DNA of 64,000 bases, taken from Polynucleobacter antarcticus (lineage in GTDB: Bacteria; Pseudomonadota; Gammaproteobacteria; Burkholderiales; Burkholderiaceae). The translations under genes were made by a program, and so were the position numbers. The stretch covers positions 1 through 64,000 of the forward strand of contig NZ_CP028941.1 in NCBI RefSeq assembly GCF_013307245.1, read 5' to 3'. The notes beneath the pieces were generated by a model that saw only the letters and a program-made list of their open reading frames with translations, had not been told where the DNA came from and made no database searches. Positions 13,345 through 23,840 of this stretch are shown here, piece by piece (positions within the stretch are counted from its first letter, which is position 1; each line of letters begins with the position of its first letter).

Positions 13345-14886
13345 ATGCAACTCAATCCTTCCGAGATCAGTGAACTGATCAAAAGCCGAATTAGCGAAAT
13401 GGGCGTTGACTCCCAACTTCGCAACGAGGGCACTGTAATTTCAGTGACCGACGGTATTTGCCGTGTACACGGTTTATCTGGTGTGATGCAAGGCGAGATG
13501 TTGGAGTTTCCTAACAACACCATCGGCCTCGCTTTAAATCTAGAGCGCGACTCCGTTGGTGCCGTTGTATTGGGTGAATACACCCATATTAAAGAAGGCG
13601 ACCCAGTTAAATGTACGGGCCGCATTTTAGAGGTGCCTGTCGGCCCAGAGTTGCTTGGACGCGTAGTCAATGCACTCGGTCAGCCGATTGATGGCAAAGG
13701 CCCTATCAATACAAAATTGACAGACTTCATTGAAAAAGTAGCTCCAGGCGTGATCGCTCGTCAATCCGTTAGTCAGCCATTGCAAACTGGTTTGAAGGCA
13801 ATTGATGCCATGGTTCCGATTGGCCGCGGTCAACGTGAGCTGATCATTGGCGATCGTCAGACTGGTAAGACAGCGGTTGCAGTGGATGCGATTATTAACC
13901 AAAAAGGTAAGGGTGTTTATTGCGTCTATGTCGCGATCGGCCAAAAGGCTTCTACCATTGCTAACGTAGTTCGCAAGCTCTCAGAAACTGGCGCAATGGA
14001 GTACACCGTAGTAGTAGCGGCCAGCGCCTCTGAGTCTGCAGCGATGCAGTACCTCTCAGCGTACGCTGGTTGCACCATGGGCGAGTATTTCCGTGACCGC
14101 GGTGAAGATGCGCTGATCGTGTATGACGACTTAACAAAACAAGCCGTTGCGTATCGTCAAATTTCTTTATTGCTTCGCCGCCCCCCAGGTCGCGAAGCCT
14201 ATCCTGGCGACGTCTTCTACCTTCACTCCCGTTTGCTCGAGCGCGCTGCTCGCGTCAACGCTGAATATGTTGAGAAATTTACAAACGGATCAGTAAAAGG
14301 TAAGACAGGCTCCTTAACCGCGTTGCCAATTATTGAAACCCAAGCTGGTGACGTTTCAGCATTCGTTCCAACTAATGTGATTTCGATTACTGACGGCCAA
14401 ATATTTTTGGAGACTGACTTATTTAACGCGGGTGTACGCCCTGCGATTAACGCGGGTATTTCTGTTTCACGCGTTGGTGGGGCAGCCCAAACTAAAGTTA
14501 TTAAGAAACTATCTGGCGGTATCCGTACCGACTTAGCCCAGTATCGTGAATTGGCAGCGTTTGCACAGTTTGCCTCTGACCTGGACGAGGCAACTCGCAA
14601 GCAGTTAGAGCGCGGCCGTCGTGTTACAGAGCTCTGTAAGCAAGCACAATATAAGCCATTACAGGTTTGGGAAATGGCCGCATCTTTGTTCGCGGTGAAC
14701 AATGGGTATTTTGATGATCTTGAAGTAAAGAACGTGCTGGCATTTGAAAAAGGTTTGCAAGACCATTTGAAATCTAAATATGCTGACTTAGTTGGGCGTA
14801 TCGAAGAGACTAAAGACTTAAGCAAAGATGATGAAGCTACTTTACGTGCTGCCATTGAGGATTACAAGCGCTCAGCCTCCTTCTAA
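13345..14886 (+). CDS. atpA: F1Fo ATP synthase subunit alpha
   Basis: Non-catalytic nucleotide-binding subunit of the F1 hexamer. The 513 residues carry the P-loop GDRQTGKTA (about 169-177) and the ATP synthase alpha/beta signature region [17 protein letters not shown], including the arginine that completes the catalytic sites on beta. Length is the same as in Escherichia coli. It is preceded by an AGGAG eight bases before the ATG and followed 17 bases later by atpG. Confidence 0.98.
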   Translation: MQLNPSEISELIKSRISEMGVDSQLRNEGTVISVTDGICRVHGLSGVMQGEMLEFPNNTIGLALNLERDSVGAVVLGEYTHIKEGDPVKCTGRILEVPVGPELLGRVVNALGQPIDGKGPINTKLTDFIEKVAPGVIARQSVSQPLQTGLKAIDAMVPIGRGQRELIIGDRQTGKTAVAVDAIINQKGKGVYCVYVAIGQKASTIANVVRKLSETGAMEYTVVVAASASESAAMQYLSAYAGCTMGEYFRDRGEDALIVYDDLTKQAVAYRQISLLLRRPPGREAYPGDVFYLHSRLLERAARVNAEYVEKFTNGSVKGKTGSLTALPIIETQAGDVSAFVPTNVISITDGQIFLETDLFNAGVRPAINAGISVSRVGGAAQTKVIKKLSGGIRTDLAQYRELAAFAQFASDLDEATRKQLERGRRVTELCKQAQYKPLQVWEMAASLFAVNNGYFDDLEVKNVLAFEKGLQDHLKSKYADLVGRIEETKDLSKDDEATLRAAIEDYKRSASF

Positions 14887-14903
14887 GAGGGCGCGCATAC
14901 ATC

Positions 14904-15773
14904 ATGGCAAGTACTAAAGAGATACGATCCAAGATCAAGAGCGTGCAAAACACGCGCAAGATCACGAAGGCAATGGAAATGGTTGCTGCATCTAAGATGC
15001 GGCGTGCCCAAGAGCGCATGCGTAACGCCCGCCCCTATTCTGAAAAAATTCGTGAGATTGTTGCGAACCTTTCAAAAGCGAATCCAGAGTTTCGCCCTGC
15101 GTACATGGCCACACGCGAAGTCAAGAAAGTTGGCACTATATTAGTTACAACAGACAAAGGCTTGTGCGGCGGTTTAAATACTAATGTATTGCGTCTGATT
15201 GCAAATCAAGTGCGTGATTTTCAAGGGCAAAAAATCGAGGTTTCTTACACTGCAATTGGGTCAAAAGGCCTGCAGTTCTTAAACCGCTCCAAGGCAAAGT
15301 TAATCTCTCAAATTATTCAAATTGGTGATACGCCACACATGGATGTATTGATTGGTGCCATTGTTGCTCAACTAGAAGCGTTTGAGCGTGGCGAGATTGA
15401 TGCTGTCTATTTGGCATATACGCGATTTGTAAACGCTATGAAGCAAGAAGCGGTTTTGGAAAAGCTACTACCCTTAGAGCCAGCTGAATTAACGCCAGAA
15501 GAAAAGTCTGGTAATTCTTGGGACTACATTTATGAGCCTGATGCTGAATCTATCTTGAACGGTTTATTAAAGCGCTATGTAGAGGCCATGATTTATCAAG
15601 CTGTTGCTGAAAATATGGCTTCCGAGCAGTCTGCGCGCATGGTTTCCATGAAGGCCGCCTCAGACAATGCAAAGAACGTTATTGGCGAATTGCAATTGGA
15701 ATACAACAAAACACGACAGGCTGCTATTACTAAAGAGCTATCCGAAATTGTTGGCGGAGCGGCCGCTGTTTAG
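14904..15773 (+). CDS. atpG: F1Fo ATP synthase subunit gamma
   Basis: Central rotor shaft of F1. The 289 residues open with the conserved helix [35 protein letters not shown] and close with the signature helix [38 protein letters not shown]. The Rossmann-like middle part includes [10 protein letters not shown]. It lies in the standard order between alpha and beta. Confidence 0.97.
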   Translation: MASTKEIRSKIKSVQNTRKITKAMEMVAASKMRRAQERMRNARPYSEKIREIVANLSKANPEFRPAYMATREVKKVGTILVTTDKGLCGGLNTNVLRLIANQVRDFQGQKIEVSYTAIGSKGLQFLNRSKAKLISQIIQIGDTPHMDVLIGAIVAQLEAFERGEIDAVYLAYTRFVNAMKQEAVLEKLLPLEPAELTPEEKSGNSWDYIYEPDAESILNGLLKRYVEAMIYQAVAENMASEQSARMVSMKAASDNAKNVIGELQLEYNKTRQAAITKELSEIVGGAAAV

Positions 15774-15814
15774 GCGGTCAGCGTTTAGGAATACGAAAGA
15801 ATTTATAGAATTAA

Positions 15815-17230
<1,416 letters not shown>

Positions 17231-17251
17231 TCAGATTCATCTAGGGAAATT

Positions 17252-17668
17252 ATGTCAACCATACGCGTCGATGTAGTAAGTGCCGAGCAATCTATTTTCA
17301 GCGGTGAAGCAAAGTTTGTTGCGCTTCCCGGTGAAAACGGCGAGCTTGGTATTTTGCGCGGTCACACTCCGTTGATTACACGTATTCGTCCAGGCTCAGT
17401 TCGTATTGAAAAAGCCGATGGCGATGAAGAATTTGTATTCGTAGCGGGCGGCTATTTAGAAGTTCAGCCTGACCATGTGACTGTTTTAGCAGATACTGCC
17501 ATTCGTGGTCATGACCTTGATGAAGCAAAGGCCACAGAAGCGAAGAAGCGTGCTGAGGAAGCAATGCAGAATCGTGGCACAGACTTTGATTTGGCTTTAG
17601 CCCAATCAGAGTTTGCCATGGCTGCTGCACAGTTAGCAGCGATTGCTCGCTTGCGTCGTAAGAAATAA
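17252..17668 (+). CDS. atpC: F1Fo ATP synthase subunit epsilon
   Basis: Epsilon subunit, which couples the rotor to the c-ring and can inhibit ATP hydrolysis. The 138 residues have the N-terminal beta-sandwich ([40 protein letters not shown]) and a C-terminal two-helix arm rich in Ala. It is the last gene of the atp operon. The next gene, hemE, starts within about 20 bases, with no terminator visible between them. Confidence 0.96.
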   Translation: MSTIRVDVVSAEQSIFSGEAKFVALPGENGELGILRGHTPLITRIRPGSVRIEKADGDEEFVFVAGGYLEVQPDHVTVLADTAIRGHDLDEAKATEAKKRAEEAMQNRGTDFDLALAQSEFAMAAAQLAAIARLRRKK

Positions 17669-17684
17669 AAAACGGGCCACCCAA

Positions 17685-18794
17685 TTGTTGTTAAATGATC
17701 GGTTTTTAAAAGCTTGCTTAGGTGAAGCAGTGGATCAAACGCCACTATGGCTTATGCGCCAGGCGGGCCGCTATCTCCCAGAATACAACGCTACTCGAGC
17801 GAGAGCAGGTAGCTTTTTAGGGCTTGCAAAAACCCCCAGTTATGCAACTGAAGTAACGCTTCAGCCTTTAGATCGCTACCCATTAGATGCAGCGATTCTT
17901 TTCTCAGATATTCTGACGATTCCAGATGCAATGGGATTGGGGTTGAAATTCACTGCGGGCGAAGGCCCTAGCTTTGAACACCCACTTCGCACGGAAGAGG
18001 CTGTTAAAAAATTACGCGTTGCAGATATGAATGAGCTCAAGTATGTTTTTGATGCCGTTTCAGAAATTCGGAAAGCATTAGTTCAGGATGGCAAGCAACG
18101 CGTGCCGCTGATTGGTTTTTCCGGTAGCCCATGGACACTTGCTTGCTACATGATTGATGGTTCTGGCTCCGATGATTTCCGTCATGCCAAAACAATGATG
18201 TTTAGTCGCCCTGATTTACTGGAATACATTCTAGAAATTAACGTACAGTCTGTTGCTGCTTACTTAACAGAACAAGTCAAGGCGGGTGCTCAGGCCCTGA
18301 TGATTTTTGATACTTGGGGAGGCTTACTGCCTGATGGCTGGTATCAGCGCATGTCTCTGGCGGCGATGCAAAAAGTGATTGCACTATTGCCGCGCGAGTA
18401 TGAGGGTAGAAAAATCCCCATCATCATGTTTACTAAGGGTGGCGGTATTTGGTTAAACGATATGGCACAAGCTGGGGCAGATGTCATCGCTATCGACTGG
18501 ACAATGCCGCTTGGCCGTGCCCGCAAACAACTTTTAGATATTAATAAGCCTTTGGCCCTTCAAGGCAATCTCGATCCATTGATTCTTTTTGCTGAGCCAA
18601 GCCAAATCAAAGTAGCGGCTTCAGCCCTACTGGACGACCTAGCGAAATCCCCTACTTTAAAGCCGGGCCTCCATCCCCTTGACGGTCATATTTTCAACCT
18701 TGGTCATGGCATTAACCAGTTCACGCCCCCTGAGAGCGTCACGGCCTTATGCGAAGCAGTCATTTCAAGGTCAAAAGTCCTCAGGGCAAGGTAA
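17685..18794 (+). CDS. hemE: Uroporphyrinogen decarboxylase
   Basis: Haem-pathway enzyme that decarboxylates uroporphyrinogen III to coproporphyrinogen III in the cytosol. The family start motif [11 protein letters not shown] followed by [16 protein letters not shown] is clear, as are the [16 protein letters not shown] segment and the C-terminal FNLGHGI. The start codon is uncertain. There is no ATG near the expected N-terminus, and TTG at 17685 or 17688 gives about 369 residues, normal for the family. A TTG at 17643 would overlap atpC and add residues unlike the family. It is probably read through from the atp operon. Confidence 0.93.
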   Translation: MLLNDRFLKACLGEAVDQTPLWLMRQAGRYLPEYNATRARAGSFLGLAKTPSYATEVTLQPLDRYPLDAAILFSDILTIPDAMGLGLKFTAGEGPSFEHPLRTEEAVKKLRVADMNELKYVFDAVSEIRKALVQDGKQRVPLIGFSGSPWTLACYMIDGSGSDDFRHAKTMMFSRPDLLEYILEINVQSVAAYLTEQVKAGAQALMIFDTWGGLLPDGWYQRMSLAAMQKVIALLPREYEGRKIPIIMFTKGGGIWLNDMAQAGADVIAIDWTMPLGRARKQLLDINKPLALQGNLDPLILFAEPSQIKVAASALLDDLAKSPTLKPGLHPLDGHIFNLGHGINQFTPPESVTALCEAVISRSKVLRAR

Positions 18795-19056
18795 TATTCC
18801 CAAGTAGGCGCTAACTTAGTAGCCGTTGTAACAAAAGTTATGCACATATTGGTGCAGAGTTACTAATACAGGGGGATTGGAAGCAATATTCAATATCTAC
18901 TTTTAATAAATTATATAAGTAACTGATTTATAAAGAATAAATTAAAAATAGATAATAAAAGCTTAGGAAGACATTCCTATAAAATAAGTAGACATAGGAT
19001 GTTTTGTAAATGATATCCACAGACTTATCCACAAGCAAAGCCAGAAACTTGAGTAA
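18795..19056. promoter_or_regulatory. AT-rich intergenic region with three DnaA-box matches before priA
   Basis: This 262-base gap has no credible gene. It contains TTATGCACA (18838-18846, fits the degenerate DnaA consensus TTWTNCACA), ATATCCACA (19013-19021, one mismatch) and a perfect TTATCCACA (19025-19033). The last two are same-strand and 12 bases apart, ending 23 bases before the priA ATG. Between the first and second lies a very AT-rich run (about 18895-18965). The layout resembles a small DnaA-binding cluster with an unwinding-prone segment. It could equally be a DnaA-controlled priA promoter. Confidence 0.55.
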
Positions 19057-21189
19057 ATGACTCTTAAACCCATTGTGGTCCAGGTAGTGCTTGATAAGCC
19101 CCTAGCCCAGGGGTTTGATTACTTGTGGGATGCTGAAAAATTAGGCAAATTACCTGAAGTTGGCTGTTTAGTGGAAGTTCCGTTCGGACGATCAAGCGGG
19201 GTAGGAGTAGTTATAAGAGTTAGCGATCACTCAGCTTTTGAAATGGACAAATTGAAATCCATTTCTCAATTAGCACCTTTACCGTCATTGGACCCCGGGC
19301 TATTGCGCATGATGAACTTTGCAAGCCAATATTACGTCCATGCGCTAGGCGAAACAATTCTGCCAGCTATTCCACAGATGTGGAAAAAACCCGATGAGTG
19401 GGGCAAGATAGTAAAAAAAATAGAGGCCGCGGAGAAAAAGCAAGGCTTAGATAAAGAGACGACATCTGAAGGCTTCATTTCAAAGGAACAACTAAATTCA
19501 GGTCAAAAAAAGGCGCTCCAAGATCTACTGTTGGATGAGAAAAGTGGAAAAAAATTTAGGGCGATATTGTTGCAAGGCCAGACAGGTAGCGGTAAAACAG
19601 CCGTATTTTTAAATTGGCTAGCCAGTATTTTGGAAGATGCAAATGCACAAGTGCTCATACTAGTGCCAGAAATTAATTTGACCCCACAATTAGAGAGGCG
19701 GGTGCGAGCATACTTCCCAGATAAAAAGATGGTGGTGTTACATAGTGATGTGAGTGAGAAGAAAAGAGGCATCGCATGGTTTGAGGCAATGACAGGAAAG
19801 GCTAAAATTATTTTAGGTACCCGACTTGCAGCCTTAACTCCCCTGCCAAATCTCAGTGCAATCGTGGTTGATGAAGAGCATGACTCTTCATATAAACAGC
19901 AAGATGGAATACGATATTCTGCAAGAGATTTAGCAATTTGGCGAGCACATGATTTGCACATTCCTATTTTATTATCTTCAGCTACGCCATCACTCGAGAC
20001 CTGGATTGCTGCACAGTCTAGCCGATATGAATATATTAGATTGGATCAGCGCGCACAAGGTGCAAACCTGCCTAAAGTAAATCTAATTAATACGCGAGAT
20101 CCGCAACATCAATTTAGTCCCGGAGATCTTGGAGCGCCAACGCAAAAAAGTCTCATCACGAAAACATTGGCTCAAGCAATTACTAAAAATTTAGCAACTA
20201 AGAAACAAAGCTTGATACTGATTAACCGTCGAGGTTATGCGCCAGTATTAAGTTGTAGTGCTTGTCAATGGTTATCGAGGTGCACACAATGCTCAACTTA
20301 TGCCGTAATGCATAAGGCAGGAGCGTTGGGAAATAGACCGGTATTGAGTTGCCATCATTGCGGCCTAGTACAACAGATTCCTCGCTTTTGCCCAGACTGC
20401 GGTAATGCCGACTTAAAAACCCTAGGACATGGAACACAGAAATTGGAAGATGCTATTGAAGATATGTGGCCGCAGGCAAGAGTACTGCGAGTGGACACCG
20501 ACTCTACAAAAAAGAGTAAAGGGGCAGAAGCCTTATTTCAAGAAATTCATAACGGAAATGTAGATATTATTGTCGGAACCCAAATGATTGCCAAGGGCCA
20601 TGACTATCAAAACATAGGGCTAGTGGCGGTATTAGACGCAGATAGCCGTTTGTTCTCAGCAGATTTTAGAGCAGCAGAAAGATTGTTTGCGCAACTAGTA
20701 CAAGTGGCGGGGCGTGCTGGCAGAGCAGGCACCGAGCTAGAGGCGGGCGGAGAAATATACATTGAGACTCAGTATCCAGAGTCTCCGGTTTTTCAGTATT
20801 TATTGCGCCACGATGTGGATGGATTTTTAGCATTCACAGCCCGCGAAAGAGAGGAGGCAAAGTTACCTCCAAACTCTTATCAAGCACTGATACATGCCGA
20901 GGGTAAAAACTTAGAAAAGGCCATCCAATTTTTGCTTGAGCTAAAGAGCGTATTAAAAGCCAGGGGGCTCATTACAAAAGAACTTAAGGTATACGACCCC
21001 GTAGCAAAACCAGTGATGCGCGTTGCTGGATCTGAGCGCGCCCAATTGGTCATTGAGTCTCAGAATCGAAAGGCCTTACAAGAGGTGCTTGAAGTTGTTG
21101 ATCAAGAATTACGCCAACATTCTCAGGGGCGTATTAGTAAAGCATCTCGCATCCGTTGGCTCATTGAGCGCGATCCAATTACGATTTAG
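19057..21189 (+). CDS. priA: Primosomal protein N' (replication restart helicase PriA)
   Basis: 3'-5' DNA helicase that recognises stalled forks and reloads the replicative helicase. The 710 residues include the N-terminal 3'BD domain, helicase motif I GQTGSGKT (about residue 172), the DEEH box VDEEHDSSYKQQDGIRYSARD, SSATPSLETW (motif III), eight zinc-binding cysteines in four pairs (CSAC, CTQC, CHHC, CPDC) and motif V/VI GTQMIAKGHDY and QVAGRAGR. Length fits the family. Two DnaA-box matches sit immediately upstream. The stop overlaps the convergent gcvH stop by 4 bases. Confidence 0.97.
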   Translation: MTLKPIVVQVVLDKPLAQGFDYLWDAEKLGKLPEVGCLVEVPFGRSSGVGVVIRVSDHSAFEMDKLKSISQLAPLPSLDPGLLRMMNFASQYYVHALGETILPAIPQMWKKPDEWGKIVKKIEAAEKKQGLDKETTSEGFISKEQLNSGQKKALQDLLLDEKSGKKFRAILLQGQTGSGKTAVFLNWLASILEDANAQVLILVPEINLTPQLERRVRAYFPDKKMVVLHSDVSEKKRGIAWFEAMTGKAKIILGTRLAALTPLPNLSAIVVDEEHDSSYKQQDGIRYSARDLAIWRAHDLHIPILLSSATPSLETWIAAQSSRYEYIRLDQRAQGANLPKVNLINTRDPQHQFSPGDLGAPTQKSLITKTLAQAITKNLATKKQSLILINRRGYAPVLSCSACQWLSRCTQCSTYAVMHKAGALGNRPVLSCHHCGLVQQIPRFCPDCGNADLKTLGHGTQKLEDAIEDMWPQARVLRVDTDSTKKSKGAEALFQEIHNGNVDIIVGTQMIAKGHDYQNIGLVAVLDADSRLFSADFRAAERLFAQLVQVAGRAGRAGTELEAGGEIYIETQYPESPVFQYLLRHDVDGFLAFTAREREEAKLPPNSYQALIHAEGKNLEKAIQFLLELKSVLKARGLITKELKVYDPVAKPVMRVAGSERAQLVIESQNRKALQEVLEVVDQELRQHSQGRISKASRIRWLIERDPITI

Positions 21190-21575
21190 CTGCCTACAGT
21201 TGCGCTATATTGCTCAAGATTCATTAAGCTGGCTAATTCGGCATGAAGAGTATCGTTAGATTCGGGCTTAATTTTGAAAAGCCAAACCGCATAAGGCTTT
21301 TCATTAATGATTTCAGGAGATGAGTCCATCTCTGCATTGATAGCAACGATTTCTCCGCTGATTGGCGCATGAATATCACTCGCAGCTTTGACAGATTCAA
21401 TTGCAGCAATAGCCTCACCTTGTTTTACCTGCCGACCTATTTCGGGTGCCTGAAAAAACATCACATCACCTAATGCTTCTTGGGCATGGTTGCTAATGCC
21501 TACCCAAATGAGGCCGTCATCTTCGCTTGCCCATTCATGGGATTGTGCGAACATAAAGGTGTCTTGATTTTTCAT
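21186..21575 (-). CDS. gcvH: Glycine cleavage system H protein
   Basis: Lipoyl-carrier protein that shuttles the aminomethyl group between the P, T and L proteins of glycine cleavage. The 129-residue product has the H-protein fold motifs SHEWA, GISNHAQEALGDVMFFQAPEIG and the lipoylation site ESVKAASDIHAPISGEI (lysine near residue 64). It stands alone here: gcvT and gcvP, the usual neighbours, are not in the window. It may also serve as a lipoyl relay to other enzymes. Its stop overlaps the priA stop in a shared TTAG. Confidence 0.94.
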   Translation of the reverse strand: MKNQDTFMFAQSHEWASEDDGLIWVGISNHAQEALGDVMFFQAPEIGRQVKQGEAIAAIESVKAASDIHAPISGEIVAINAEMDSSPEIINEKPYAVWLFKIKPESNDTLHAELASLMNLEQYSATVGS

Positions 21576-21647
21576 AATCGAAAATATACCAATCTAACAA
21601 TGAAAGGTAGGAGAAGCAAAACTAAAGGTGAATAACCTAACTGAGAA

Positions 21648-21833
21648 TTAAGTCTTGGCGGATCCGGTACGGTGAGTACGGTTAAATAAACAGCTTGCAC
21701 AAATCCAGCGCTGTTTACGATTACTGGTCGGAATCCATGTGCCACCTTCCAGGCGCTTCTCGCGACTGCAAGAAGAACAAAATTTCAGACTCTGGGAAGT
21801 GTCTTGGGTAGCAGCAGGAGTCGAGGTAGTCAT
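21648..21833 (-). CDS. Small Cys4 (zinc-ribbon-like) protein of unknown function
   Basis: Reading frame of about 61 residues with two cysteine pairs, FCSSCSREK and WICASC, separated by about 26 residues, a spacing that could bind one zinc ion. The N-terminus is Thr/Ser/Ala-rich and the C-terminus is basic (NRTHRTGSAKT). I do not recognise the family. The likely start is the ATG at 21833; a TTG at 21839 would add two residues. It sits between gcvH and the desaturase on the same strand, 72 bases upstream of gcvH. The regular cysteine spacing supports it being a real gene. Confidence 0.65.
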   Translation of the reverse strand: MTTSTPAATQDTSQSLKFCSSCSREKRLEGGTWIPTSNRKQRWICASCLFNRTHRTGSAKT

Positions 21834-21874
21834 GGGCAATCCGGGTAAGCCAAATCAATTACAGAAAGTCTATT

Positions 21875-23017
21875 TTAACCGTTTTGCGCTACTGGAGCTG
21901 GGCTCAAGACAACTCGGATGGAATCCGCTGTTTTATTGCCATCAAAGTCAAGCCAAGACTTATTCTCAAAGTCATAGAGCTTGCACTTACGAGCCGTCTC
22001 AAAATACCATTCCCAAGAGAACTTTTGAATGAAAATACGCTCTGGAAGGATGGTTTCCAGGGTATTTTGGGCCTCCTGAAGGCGGTAAAGAGGCACACTC
22101 ATGTCAACGTGATGAGCTGTATGTTCCATGATATGGTGCATTAAAGAGCCCCAAATCCAGTTAAAGGTTAGATGGACAGTGGTCGATACAAAAGGCTGGG
22201 CACGTAACCATTCTGATTTTTTGTCATACCAAGATACCGATGTGTGGGTATGGTGAACATAGACCACAAACCCAATCATGCCGTTCCAGAATAGAAAGGG
22301 AATAGCAAATCCAATGATTAAGCCGATCCAAACCGATTGGCCAGTTGCTAGGGCGCCAGCGATCAGACAGCCGATCCACACAACAGCAAAGGCAGATACC
22401 AGTAAATTATCCTTAAGGAAAATCGGGCGGTCACCGGGTTTGTTCTTTGCGTTTGGAAAATACTCACGTCTCCACCAAATTTCAATAAGGTAATAAAAGA
22501 CTGGTCCCCAGCCACTGCGATAAAGTCGCTCTAGACTTTTGCGCCATCCTGGTAAGGCATCGAATTCCGCCTTGGATAGCGGAGCCCATACGAAGTCAAA
22601 ACCTTTTAAATTGGTCTGACCATGATGCACCACGTTATGCCCTACATCCCATAGGCTATATGGCGTCAGGGACGGTAAGAAGGCAATTCGACCTAACACT
22701 TTATTAAGTTCACGATGCGGGGTAAAACTTTGATGACAAGCATCATGACCCAAAATAAAAATCCGACCAGTTACAAAGCCTGCGATTACGCCAAAGACTA
22801 TTTTAAGCAAGACGCTTTCCACAAAAATCGTTCCAGCAATACAGCCTAGCCATAAAGCAGCATCGAGTATGAGCAGCATCAAAGCCTTTGCTGTTTGCCC
22901 TTGAGCCATGGGAATCAGCCAGCTACGAATGATTTTGCGGTGTGGCAATGGCAGATGCGGAGCCAAAGGATTGGCCATCGACGGCTCGGAGAGCGAAGGA
23001 TTTAAGTGATTAGTCAT
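21875..23017 (-). CDS. Membrane fatty-acid desaturase family protein
   Basis: Di-iron membrane desaturase, likely acting on acyl lipids and requiring a ferredoxin or similar electron donor. The product of about 380 residues has the three histidine boxes: HDACHQ (about residue 101), HNVVHHG (about 139) and HTAHHVD (about 300), with hydrophobic segments between. This arrangement is that of delta-12/omega-6-type desaturases, but the regiospecificity cannot be told. The preferred ATG is at 23017; an in-frame TTG at 23029 is less likely. Such enzymes commonly adjust membrane fluidity at low temperature. Confidence 0.88.
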   Translation of the reverse strand: MTNHLNPSLSEPSMANPLAPHLPLPHRKIIRSWLIPMAQGQTAKALMLLILDAALWLGCIAGTIFVESVLLKIVFGVIAGFVTGRIFILGHDACHQSFTPHRELNKVLGRIAFLPSLTPYSLWDVGHNVVHHGQTNLKGFDFVWAPLSKAEFDALPGWRKSLERLYRSGWGPVFYYLIEIWWRREYFPNAKNKPGDRPIFLKDNLLVSAFAVVWIGCLIAGALATGQSVWIGLIIGFAIPFLFWNGMIGFVVYVHHTHTSVSWYDKKSEWLRAQPFVSTTVHLTFNWIWGSLMHHIMEHTAHHVDMSVPLYRLQEAQNTLETILPERIFIQKFSWEWYFETARKCKLYDFENKSWLDFDGNKTADSIRVVLSPAPVAQNG

Positions 23018-23098
23018 GATAAGAATCAATAAGTTAACCAGGAATGATAGACTTATTCACAGTTTTTCGCATGCGCTAGGTCAAAAACACCCTCATTT

Positions 23099-23174
23099 TG
23101 GTGCGCCCGGCAGGAATCGAACCTGCGACCCTTGGCTTCGGAGGCCAATACTCTATCCACTGAGCTACGGGCGC
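23099..23174 (-). tRNA. tRNA-Arg(CCG)
   Basis: On the minus strand the sequence folds as a complete cloverleaf with acceptor stem GCGCCCG/CGGGCGC, D arm GCTCAGTGGATAGAGT, anticodon loop CTCCGAA (anticodon CCG, reading CGG), T arm GGTTCGATTCC and an encoded CCA end. It sits in the gap between the desaturase and the cytochrome gene. The stop-free frames that cross it are not genes. Confidence 0.97.
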
Positions 23175-23274
23175 CTCATGAAAAACGTTAACCTCGCTAT
23201 TGTAAGTGCCTAAACCCCGCCCTCTCGTTATAATCTTGGCCAAACAACACTAACTCGTCAAATAAAAAAGTCCT

Positions 23275-23784
23275 ATGAGCGAAGCACACGGAAACATCAT
23301 TAAGACCCCTAAACAACTCATCATTATGGTATTTGCATGCTTTTTCGTGCCACTAATCATTATTTTGTTGTTATTGGTATATGTAAATAGCGGTAAACGC
23401 ATTGCAGATTCTGGAGCATCTACGGAGCTCTTGATCAAGCCTGTGGCCCAACTCAACTTCAAGGACGCCAGCGCTCCACGTGAATTTCAAACGGGTGAGC
23501 AGGTATATAAGGCAGTTTGCTCTTCATGCCATGCATCCGGCGCTGCTGGTGCGCCAAAATTTGGCGATGCAGGAGCTTGGTCTGCCCGTCTTGGTAAGGG
23601 ATACGATGGTTTGTTAACTTCGGTGATTAAAGGAAAAGGCGCCATGCCTGCACGCGGCGGCGCAAATCCTACCGATACCAGCGATTACGAGTTAGGACGC
23701 TCAGTGGTGTATGTAGTGAACTCTGCCGGTGGTAAGCTGTCAGAGCCTAAAGCGCCAGTACCCGCTGCCCCTGAAGCGAAATAA
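23275..23784 (+). CDS. Membrane-anchored c-type cytochrome (cytochrome c5-like)
   Basis: Electron-transfer protein of 169 residues. An N-terminal hydrophobic segment (about 16-40, IMVFACFFVPLIIILLLLVYV) would anchor it in the inner membrane with the haem domain in the periplasm. One haem site CSSCH is near residue 84, and the axial methionine is probably in GKGAMPARGG. The fold resembles cytochrome c5. The C-terminal tail is Pro/Ala-rich. A TATAAT hexamer lies at 23229-23234, about 40 bases before the ATG. A shared hairpin terminator follows. Confidence 0.9.
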   Translation: MSEAHGNIIKTPKQLIIMVFACFFVPLIIILLLLVYVNSGKRIADSGASTELLIKPVAQLNFKDASAPREFQTGEQVYKAVCSSCHASGAAGAPKFGDAGAWSARLGKGYDGLLTSVIKGKGAMPARGGANPTDTSDYELGRSVVYVVNSAGGKLSEPKAPVPAAPEAK

Positions 23785-23809
23785 CTTTCGCAATAGTTTC
23801 TATGCACTC

Positions 23810-23840
23810 AATAAAAGCTGGCATTAGGCCAGCTTTTATT
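23810..23840. terminator. Bidirectional intrinsic terminator
   Basis: A perfect 13-base-pair stem (AATAAAAGCTGGC, 23810-23822, with GCCAGCTTTTATT, 23828-23840) closes the 5-base loop ATTAG. The A and T tracts at its edges let it end transcription from both sides. It separates the cytochrome gene from the convergent rsmI, whose stop codon (23836-23838) lies in the stem. Confidence 0.9.

Noticed and set aside
14223..14855. 210-codon frame on the minus strand of atpA
   Set aside because: It is a shadow of a highly conserved gene with biased codon use, with no ribosome-binding site or family resemblance.
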